Positions 13,981 through 19,379 of a DNA stretch of 19,379 nt are shown here, piece after piece. The notes below the pieces were generated by a model, which was not told the origin of the DNA, searched no databases, and worked only from the letters and a program-made list of their open reading frames with translations. Made by a program: the position numbers and the translations under genes. This stretch comes from an uncultured Lachnospiraceae bacterium (GTDB taxonomy: Bacteria > Bacillota > Clostridia > Lachnospirales > Lachnospiraceae), in assembly GCA_910577275.1 (NCBI GenBank), contig CAJTMW010000036.1, positions 1-19,379 on the forward strand. The letters are read 5' to 3'. How positions within the stretch are numbered: position 1 is the stretch's first letter; each line of letters starts with the position of its first letter.

Positions 13981-14122
13981 GAAGCCAGGTTGGCTTTGCG
14001 CAAAAAGCAGCACAGAAATGGAGAAATGAGTGAAAGATTTTTCAAATCTTTCCTCTGCAATTTTGTGTCTGCGCTGCATCCACAAAATTGGAATGCGCAA
14101 AAAACAGCGCAGAAATGGAGAA
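13981..14122 (+). repeat. Modular palindromic repeat, copy B (leader of the DUF4317 gene)
   Basis: A partial unit (13981-14024, beginning GAAGCCAGGTTGG) is followed by a fuller unit with hairpin arms GAAAGATTT (14032-14040)/AAATCTTTC (14044-14052) and TCTGCGCTG (14068-14076)/CAGCGCAGA (14105-14113). Each unit ends in the same CAGAAATGGAG stretch. The modules match copy A near 4,738-4,842 but in a different order. The end of the second unit supplies the GGAG for the DUF4317 start codon. Confidence 0.8.
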
Positions 14123-14125
14123 ACC

Positions 14126-14761
14126 ATGGGCGAAATCAACCGCGACGATATGCTGGAGCTTACCAGAAGAATGACTTTGAAAAGAAACTGCTTCGACAGG
14201 ATTGCCGGGGCATACTTTGACGATGAGGGATTTGTGGACGGAACCTTTAACAGGCATTTCCAGAAGCTGTCCGTCAGGGAACGGCAGGCAAACTTAAATA
14301 TTGCAAAGGCAATCCCTTTTTCCGATACCAATGTACAGCTAAAGGAATATATTTTCGGGGAAGAAGACAGGAAGCCGGGAAGCCTCTGGCAGCTTCTTAT
14401 GGCTCTGAAAGAATGCGGGCTGAAAAACGACGCCATGCTGGACGTGTTTTACGAGGAATTCGGACAGCGATATAAGGCTGCCGGCTGCTACGGGGTTTAT
14501 CTTTTTCACGGCAGCTACGACGTGCCTTTGAAAGCCGGCGACGGGGAAAGCCTTTGGGAATCCGAGGAGGTTTACCAGTTTCTGGTCTGCGCAGTCTGCC
14601 CGGTAAGCGGGGATTACGAGCCGGGGGAGCCGGAGAGCGGTTTTCTCTTTCCCTCCTTTAAGGACAGAAGCAGCGATATCTGCCGGATAAATATCTTTGC
14701 CCAGGAGGGAAAACGCGGACAGGAAGAAAGCCTGAAAAAAATCCTGCTTTCGCGTCCATAA
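14126..14761 (+). CDS. DUF4317 family protein, half-length
   Basis: 211 residues, the only plus-strand gene. The sequence follows the N-terminal half of DUF4317 as I know it: INRDDMLELTRRM, CFDRIAGAYFDDEG, then LWQLLMALKECGLKN, YLFHGSYDVPLK, EEVYQFLVCAVCPV, and SGFLFPSFKDRSSDI. Family members are usually close to 400 residues and continue past this point; here the frame stops soon after the DRSSDI block, so it is either a short family form or a truncated gene. The sequence after the stop is GC-rich and shows no obvious continuation in other frames. The start at 14,126 has GGAG upstream inside a repeat; an upstream frame to 14,030 is repeat-derived. Function is unknown. Confidence 0.75.
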   Translation: MGEINRDDMLELTRRMTLKRNCFDRIAGAYFDDEGFVDGTFNRHFQKLSVRERQANLNIAKAIPFSDTNVQLKEYIFGEEDRKPGSLWQLLMALKECGLKNDAMLDVFYEEFGQRYKAAGCYGVYLFHGSYDVPLKAGDGESLWESEEVYQFLVCAVCPVSGDYEPGEPESGFLFPSFKDRSSDICRINIFAQEGKRGQEESLKKILLSRP

Positions 14762-14800
14762 GAGCGGGGCTATGACCCCTGACCGACGGCGCTGCTTCCT

Positions 14801-14849
14801 GCCGCATTTCCGGCGCCGGCTCTGTTCCTGCCTGAGCCCAAAATGCGGC
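14801..14849. terminator. Possible stem-loop between convergent genes
   Basis: GCCGCATTT (14801-14809) and AAATGCGGC (14841-14849) are perfect 9-bp arms with a 31-nt GC-rich loop, placed between the convergent DUF4317 and transporter genes. A smaller GGGG/CCCC stem lies just after the DUF4317 stop. No clear U-run, so the terminator role is tentative. Confidence 0.4.
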
Positions 14850-14910
14850 TGCCTCTTGCCGCCCACGCCCCGGCCCGGCGGCATTCTCCGTCACGTTTCC
14901 CGCTTCCCCC

Positions 14911-15345
14911 TCACGCTTCCCACTTGAATATGACAATCCCGGCAATCGCCACTGCCATACCGATAACCTTCCGCCACTCGAAGGGCTGTTTTTCCACGCC
15001 AAACCATCCCAGAAGCTCGATGATATACGCCACCGCAAGCTGGGCGACCACAATCAGCATGACCGCCCTTGCAGGCCCTAACATATCCATGCTTTTAATT
15101 ACGGTATAGGTGATAAAGGCTCCGATTGCGCCTCCCAGAAGCATGTATTTGGGCTCCACCTTAAAAAGCTCCCCGAAAGAGGAACGGTCCGCAAAGAGCC
15201 ACGCGCCAAGGCAGACCAGAAGGGCCGTAAACTGCACAAAGGCATTTGCCACCCAGATGCTTGACGCCTTGGTCACCTGTGTATTGAACACGCCCTGCAC
15301 GCTCATCAGGGCGCCTGAAATCAATGCAATAAAAAATCCAATCAT
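14911..15345 (-). CDS. DMT-superfamily transporter, YdcZ/DUF606 type
   Basis: 144-residue membrane protein with about five helices: FFIALISGALMSVQGVFN (about 3-22), FVQFTALLVCLGAWLF (about 37-52), LLGGAIGAFITYTVIKS (about 69-85), AVMLIVVAQLAVAYIIELL (about 93-112) and VIGMAVAIAGIVIF (about 127-140). The GxxxSxQGxxNxQ start and single-domain length are typical of the DUF606/YdcZ branch of the drug/metabolite transporter superfamily, which works as a dimer of small units. The start at 15,345 has AAAGGAG 8-9 nt upstream. Substrate unknown. It follows the solute-binding protein gene after 160 nt, so it may have its own leader; a strong hairpin lies just upstream. Confidence 0.85.
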   Translation of the reverse strand: MIGFFIALISGALMSVQGVFNTQVTKASSIWVANAFVQFTALLVCLGAWLFADRSSFGELFKVEPKYMLLGGAIGAFITYTVIKSMDMLGPARAVMLIVVAQLAVAYIIELLGWFGVEKQPFEWRKVIGMAVAIAGIVIFKWEA

Positions 15346-15370
15346 ATGAGTCTCTCCTTTTCCTCTTTTG

Positions 15371-15397
15371 CCGGAGCATATTTGTAAATTGCTCCGG
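15371..15397 (-). promoter_or_regulatory. Hairpin upstream of the transporter ribosome binding site
   Basis: CCGGAGCA (15371-15378) and TGCTCCGG (15390-15397) form perfect 8-bp arms with an 11-nt loop, ending about 15 nt before the transporter's Shine-Dalgarno. A U-run does not follow on the minus strand, so it is more likely an mRNA 5' element than a terminator. The rest of 15,398-15,505 is AT-rich and holds no gene. Confidence 0.45.
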
Positions 15398-15505
15398 GCT
15401 TATGATACCCATATGACCGGATTGTTATTCAAAACTGTATTTTCTCTTTAAGGTCCGAAACGTAAAAACATAAGTCTCTGCGTCCGAAAAATTTCTGAAA
15501 AATTA

Positions 15506-17074
15506 TTATTCTTCCGCACTGTCTCCGCCCTCGGATTCTTCCCCGCCGTCTTCCTCCTCCGCCTCTTCCGGCTCCTCAAGGTATTCCTCCTCACAGGGTT
15601 CCCCCATCACCTGGGTTTTCATCTCCTCGGACAGGCTCTTTAATTTTTCATTGGCGTCCGCCCCGTTCCACACCTGGGAAAACAAAACCTCAAGCTTTAC
15701 CCAGAAATTGCTGGTTTCCAGCATCTTCGGCATAGGGACAGACTTTTCGTACTCCTGCGCAAACCGGTCAAGAGCCGCATAATCGTAATCCACATTCTTT
15801 GCCGCGGAAACCTTTCCGGCTCTGGCATAGAGAATGTCGTTATACTCGGAGGTCACAAAAGCAGCAAAATCATTGGCCGCTTCTTTTCTCTCGCTGTATC
15901 CGTTGACAACCACGCAGCTTGTCATGGAAAGAGACCTGGAGCCGTGATTTTCATCGATGCCCGGAAGGGGGGCAATATCATATTCATAGGGAAACAGCCC
16001 TTCTTCCTTAGCCTGCTCCAGCCTTTCCACTGCGTCTGTGGTGGCTGTGGTAAAGACCATTTTCCCCGCCATAAACTCGTCCAGAACCGTATCATAGGTA
16101 ATTTCGTTGGTGTCTATGGAAAAGAACTGGCTCAGCTCCTGATAGGAACGCATGTTATGGATGGCGTCAAGGTTGTAAATATCTATCCTGTCCGTATCCC
16201 AACCGGCCTCGCCTCCCATATCGATTGCGCCGCCCACAAAGAAATAATTATAAAAAATATCGGTGACATCCCACTTAAAAACGCCCTCCACCTGCTCGGG
16301 AGCATCGTAATTATCGGCAAATTCCCTGATATCGTCGATGGTGGCGGGAAGGATTTCCCTCATCCTCTCCTCAATCTGTTCCGGGGTAAACCGGCTTTCG
16401 GCTTCATTGTCAGCGGCCGCCGCCCCAAGGTCCACTGTATTTTCGCTTCCCATGGTGTCGATTTCCTCCGCCACAGCCCCGATGGTGCCGGAAGCCGCCG
16501 CTTCGTCCGCCTGGCTCTGCGCCAGCTCTCCTTCCAGCGCATCCGCTTCCGCCTCCAGCCCTTTTCGTGCCATATCTTCCAGATAGGTTCTGTTATACAA
16601 AAAGGAACTGGTTTCAAAATAAAAAGGGTATGCGATTACTTTATCCTTATAGGTAGCCGCTTTTATCCCCGTATCTATATAAGTATTTTCCATGGAAAAA
16701 CTATCCGGCGGCGCCACCTCGCCGGCAAGCCCCGCCAGATATGCCTTTTCAAGGGAATCATGGCTTAAAATATATAAATCCGGTGCGTTGCTTTCCAGCG
16801 ACGACGCGTTAATTTTTTCCAGATATTCCAGACCGGATTCCAGCACCGGAACCACTCTGATATCGTGATTTTCATTATAGGTAACCGCCGCCCCGCTAAG
16901 GTAGGGCGTCAGCGCCTCGTCTGTATACCACAGATAAAGCGTTTCCTTTCCTCCTGAAAATATTGTTTCCTCCTGCTGCTGCGTAATCTGCCGTCCACTC
17001 CTGGCAATACCAAAGGTAACCACCGCGGCTATGGCAATGATACCCACTGCCGTAAGTCGTTGCTTCAAACCCAT
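15506..17074 (-). CDS. Extracellular solute-binding protein (ABC sugar-type), membrane anchored
   Basis: 522 residues resembling family-1 (maltose-type) binding proteins: LYLWYTDE near the N-terminus, APDLYILSHDSLEKAYLAG, AYPFYFETSSFLYNRTYL, the DIYNYFF-like region, FMAGKMVFTTATTDAVERL, and EAANDFAAFV. The N-terminal helix (about 7-24) has no lipobox Cys, so it is probably a signal anchor. Two oddities: an Ala/Glu/Asp-rich insertion of about 60 residues (about 170-230) between the YNR and PATIDDIREFA blocks, and an extremely acidic tail (about 493-522). No permease or ATPase gene is nearby. The ATG overlaps the argD stop (TAATG), with GAGG upstream inside argD, so its translation is coupled to arginine synthesis. 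Its ligand is unknown; binding an amino acid or peptide would fit the context, but the fold points to sugars. Confidence 0.82.
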   Translation of the reverse strand: MGLKQRLTAVGIIAIAAVVTFGIARSGRQITQQQEETIFSGGKETLYLWYTDEALTPYLSGAAVTYNENHDIRVVPVLESGLEYLEKINASSLESNAPDLYILSHDSLEKAYLAGLAGEVAPPDSFSMENTYIDTGIKAATYKDKVIAYPFYFETSSFLYNRTYLEDMARKGLEAEADALEGELAQSQADEAAASGTIGAVAEEIDTMGSENTVDLGAAAADNEAESRFTPEQIEERMREILPATIDDIREFADNYDAPEQVEGVFKWDVTDIFYNYFFVGGAIDMGGEAGWDTDRIDIYNLDAIHNMRSYQELSQFFSIDTNEITYDTVLDEFMAGKMVFTTATTDAVERLEQAKEEGLFPYEYDIAPLPGIDENHGSRSLSMTSCVVVNGYSERKEAANDFAAFVTSEYNDILYARAGKVSAAKNVDYDYAALDRFAQEYEKSVPMPKMLETSNFWVKLEVLFSQVWNGADANEKLKSLSEEMKTQVMGEPCEEEYLEEPEEAEEEDGGEESEGGDSAEE

Positions 17075-18279
17075 TATTTTTCCTCGATGCTTTCTTCAAG
17101 AATTCCTGTCATCTCATCCACATGCTCTTTCGTGATGACAAGAGGCGGTACAAAACGAATAATCTCCGCGCCTGCGTTAATCAGAATCAGTCCCTTTTCA
17201 AGCACCCGGGTAATCACAGGCCCCACCGGTTTTTTGAATACCAGTCCCTGCATCAGTCCAAGCCCCCGTCTTTCCAAAATGCAGTCATGACGCGCCGCCA
17301 GAGCGTCAAGCCGCGTGGCGAGATAAGCCCCCGTCTCTTTCACATTATCTATTATATGGTTCTCCGCAAATAAATCAAGCACAATATTTATGGCCGCCGC
17401 CGCCAGGGGATTGCCGCCGTAGGTGGTTCCGTGGTCGCCGCTTGTGAGGGAAGCCGCTCCCACCTTTTCCGTCATGAGGAACGCGCCCACCGGCACGCCG
17501 CAGCCGAGAGCCTTGGCAGTAGTCATGATATCCGGTTTTACCCCGTACCTCTGCCATGCAAACATTTCCCCCGTCCGACCCATGCCGCACTGGATTTCGT
17601 CCAGTATGAGAAGAATATCCTTCTCCTCGCAGAGGGCCTTCACGCTTTTCAAAAAACCTTCCTCCGCCGGGAAAATCCCGCCTTCGCCCTGCACCGTTTC
17701 CAGAATCACCGCGCAGGTTTTCTCCGTCACGTTTGCAAGCACGCTTTCAAAATCGTTCATCTTTGCAAAGCGGATATTTCCTATCATAGGCTCAAAAGCC
17801 TCCCGGTACTTCGGATTTCCCGTCACCGACAACGCTCCCATAGTACGGCCGTGGAAAGAATGCTCCATGGCAATGATTTCATGGTCCGTCCTTCCGTCCT
17901 TTAAATAAGCGTATTTCCTTGCCGCCTTTATTGCTCCCTCCACCGCTTCCGCGCCGCTGTTGGTAAAGAAAACCCTGTCCATGCCGGAAACCGCTTTCAG
18001 CTTTTTCGCCGCCTCTATGGCCGGTACGTTGTAATAATAGTTGGAGGTGTGAATCACCTTGTCAATCTGCGCTTTCAGCGCATCGTCATATTTCTTATTA
18101 TGATACCCCAGGGCAAACACGGCGATTCCCGCGCAGAAATCCAGATATTTTTTGCCCTCGATGTCATAGAGATACACGCCGTCGCCCTTATCCAGAACCA
18201 CCTGATACCGGTTATAGGTGTGCAGCAGCGCCTTTTCCGCTTCTTCTATATACTGTGATTGTGTCATTTTTTCCATCAT
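17074..18279 (-). CDS. argD: Acetylornithine aminotransferase
   Basis: PLP-dependent class III aminotransferase of arginine biosynthesis, converting N-acetylglutamate semialdehyde to N-acetylornithine in the cytoplasm. 401 residues, normal length. Key segments: LDFCAGIAV (about 46-54), TNSGAEAVEGA (about 106-116), SFHGRTMGAL (about 141-150), QGEGG (about 197-201), LDEIQCGMGRTG with D227, and the PLP lysine K256 in TTAKALGCGVPVGAF, then HGTTYGGNPLA. The start at 18,279 has CAGGAG upstream; two ATGs are adjacent, and the second gives better spacing. It follows argB in the same direction, separated by 128 nt holding two hairpins, and its stop overlaps the next start. Confidence 0.95.
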   Translation of the reverse strand: MMEKMTQSQYIEEAEKALLHTYNRYQVVLDKGDGVYLYDIEGKKYLDFCAGIAVFALGYHNKKYDDALKAQIDKVIHTSNYYYNVPAIEAAKKLKAVSGMDRVFFTNSGAEAVEGAIKAARKYAYLKDGRTDHEIIAMEHSFHGRTMGALSVTGNPKYREAFEPMIGNIRFAKMNDFESVLANVTEKTCAVILETVQGEGGIFPAEEGFLKSVKALCEEKDILLILDEIQCGMGRTGEMFAWQRYGVKPDIMTTAKALGCGVPVGAFLMTEKVGAASLTSGDHGTTYGGNPLAAAAINIVLDLFAENHIIDNVKETGAYLATRLDALAARHDCILERRGLGLMQGLVFKKPVGPVITRVLEKGLILINAGAEIIRFVPPLVITKEHVDEMTGILEESIEEK

Positions 18280-18322
18280 ATTCTCCTGTTTATCGTCCCA
18301 CCCTGTGTCTGGTCTAAATTGG

Positions 18323-18343
18323 AAAAACCGCTCCGCGGTTTTT
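18323..18343 (-). terminator. Terminator-like hairpin between argB and argD
   Basis: AAAAACCGC (18323-18331) and GCGGTTTTT (18335-18343) form a perfect 9-bp stem with a 3-nt loop. It ends in five T's on either strand. Placed inside an apparent argB-argD operon, it would attenuate or end the argB transcript; no clear promoter for argD is visible after it. Confidence 0.65.
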
Positions 18344-18359
18344 CGCGAGATGACTTAGC

Positions 18360-18394
18360 ATCACTAAGGCTGTGTCCTTTACAGCCTTAGTGAT
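18360..18394 (-). promoter_or_regulatory. Strong 14-bp stem-loop after argB
   Basis: ATCACTAAGGCTGT (18360-18373) and ACAGCCTTAGTGAT (18381-18394) are perfect arms with a 7-nt loop, starting 14 nt past the argB stop. It lacks a U-run; it may protect the argB mRNA 3' end or work with the following terminator-like hairpin. Confidence 0.65.
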
Positions 18395-18407
18395 ACTTCA
18401 TCCCATT

Positions 18408-19289
18408 TCATTTCGTTTCGTCCCGCAGTATCATGGTTCCCACGCCTTCGTTGGTAAAAATCTCAAGCAGCAGGCAATGGGGAATCCGTCCGTCCAGAAT
18501 ATGTACCTTGTTGACGCCGTTTTTCACCGCCGACGTACAGTTTCCCAGCTTGGGCAGCATGCCGCCGCCAATGATTCCTCCGGCAATCATCTCCTCCGCC
18601 TCGGAGGTAGTAATTCTCGGTATAAAGGAGCTCTTGTCGTTGATATCCCGGTAAAGTCCCTCGATATCCGTCAGAAATACCAGCTTATCCGCGCCCACCG
18701 CTTTGGCAACGGCGCAGGCGGCGTCATCCGCATTGATATTGTAGGTACGGAAGCCGTCGTCTAATCCGATTGGCGCAACAATGGGCAGAAAATCCTTTTC
18801 CAGAAGGTCGTATAAAATCTTGGGGCAGACTTCCGTAATCTCGCCCACAAAGCCGATATCCTGTCCGCCGGAATACTTCTTTTCCACCCGAATCATTCCG
18901 CCGTCCTTGCCGCTTAAGCCCACAGCCTTTACCCCCAGCTCCTGCACCATGGTAACAAGCTGTTTGTTGACCCTGCCGAGAACCATTTCCGCAATTTCCA
19001 TGGTTTCCTCGTCGGTGACCCGAAGGCCGTTTACAAATTCAGCCTCTTTCCCGACCTTGCCCACCCAGCGGCTGATTTCCTTGCCGCCGCCGTGCACGAT
19101 AATGGGCTTAAAGCCCACCAGCTTAAGAAGCGTTACGTCCTTGATTACATTTTTCTGCAATTCTTCATTGCTCATGGCGGAGCCGCCGTATTTTACCACG
19201 ATAATTTTCCGGTTAAATTTCTGTATATAGGGAAGGGCTTCTATCAGCACCTCCGCCTTTTTCAAAACTTCCTGCATGTCCTTGTCCAT
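18408..19289 (-). CDS. argB: N-acetylglutamate kinase
   Basis: Phosphorylates N-acetylglutamate with ATP, the second step of arginine synthesis. 293 residues. Amino-acid-kinase motifs: VVKYGGSAM with K33, IVHGGGKEIS (about 64-73), GLRVTD with R90, NINADDAACAVA, VFLTDIEGLY and the late GGGMLPKLGNC. The N-terminal extension (about 6-28, VLIEALPYIQKFNRK) corresponds to the extra helix of arginine-sensitive hexameric kinases, so feedback inhibition by arginine is likely. AGGAG lies 8 nt upstream of the ATG at 19,289. No argC or argJ is in the window; they may lie beyond 19,379. The 90 nt upstream are AT-rich with a TTGACA but no acceptable -10, so I call no promoter. Confidence 0.96.
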   Translation of the reverse strand: MDKDMQEVLKKAEVLIEALPYIQKFNRKIIVVKYGGSAMSNEELQKNVIKDVTLLKLVGFKPIIVHGGGKEISRWVGKVGKEAEFVNGLRVTDEETMEIAEMVLGRVNKQLVTMVQELGVKAVGLSGKDGGMIRVEKKYSGGQDIGFVGEITEVCPKILYDLLEKDFLPIVAPIGLDDGFRTYNINADDAACAVAKAVGADKLVFLTDIEGLYRDINDKSSFIPRITTSEAEEMIAGGIIGGGMLPKLGNCTSAVKNGVNKVHILDGRIPHCLLLEIFTNEGVGTMILRDETK

Positions 19290-19379
19290 TTTTTCATTCT
19301 CCTATCTCAAAATTTGAAATTTGTCAATATATCTCCCGATATATTTTTAAATTTATATATCATCACCCATAAATGGATG

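Noticed and set aside
13879..14436. Minus-strand frame of about 185 residues opposite the DUF4317 gene
   Set aside because: It crosses the repeat and is antisense to a gene with a good ribosome binding site and family match; no promoter or start signal supports it.
14658..15053. Minus-strand frame between the DUF4317 and transporter genes
   Set aside because: Open because of local GC richness; overlaps two better genes and has no recognisable protein sequence.
19290..19379. Promoter for argB (TTGACA at 19,322-19,327 on the minus strand)
   Set aside because: At 16-18 bp spacing the -10 would be the ribosome binding site sequence itself (TAGGAG or similar), so it is unlikely to be a promoter.

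Overview
The window looks like a chromosomal segment of a Clostridia member, most likely Lachnospiraceae. The protein sequences, strong AGGAGG-type ribosome binding sites, DUF4317 and DUF2089 genes, GerMN lipoprotein, M56/BlaI pair and PD-(D/E)XK 'transposase' all fit that group. The assignment comes from family recognition, not a search. All but one gene lie on the minus strand, so the description below runs from high to low coordinates. I saw no tRNA, rRNA, CRISPR array, IS element or phage gene.

Arginine block (about 19,290 to 15,506): argB (N-acetylglutamate kinase), argD (acetylornithine aminotransferase), then a membrane-anchored solute-binding protein whose ATG overlaps the argD stop (TAATG). 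Two strong hairpins, one shaped like an intrinsic terminator, sit between argB and argD. A small YdcZ/DUF606-type DMT transporter follows.

Middle block (about 14,760 to 9,016): the only plus-strand gene is a half-length DUF4317 protein. It faces away from a blaI-type repressor and an M56 (BlaR1-like) membrane peptidase whose extracellular sensor domain is not a penicillin-binding domain. The blaI promoter carries two identical-format operators exactly 20 bp apart. Next come a DUF2089 regulator and an overlapping small membrane protein, behind a near-consensus promoter embedded in a 15-bp-arm inverted repeat. After these is an Rpn-family PD-(D/E)XK protein with eight tandem octapeptides.

Competence block (about 8,970 to 183): comEA (as a predicted lipoprotein), an OmpR-type response regulator, its sensor histidine kinase, a double-GerMN lipoprotein, comEC, a receiver-domain/alarmone-synthetase fusion, and holA. 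The DNA-uptake genes therefore surround a two-component system and sit beside an enzyme predicted to make (p)ppGpp under control of a phosphorylatable receiver domain. That fusion and its setting are the most interesting features of the window.

A modular palindromic repeat occurs twice (before comEC and before the DUF4317 gene). In both places its end lies at the ribosome binding site of the next gene.
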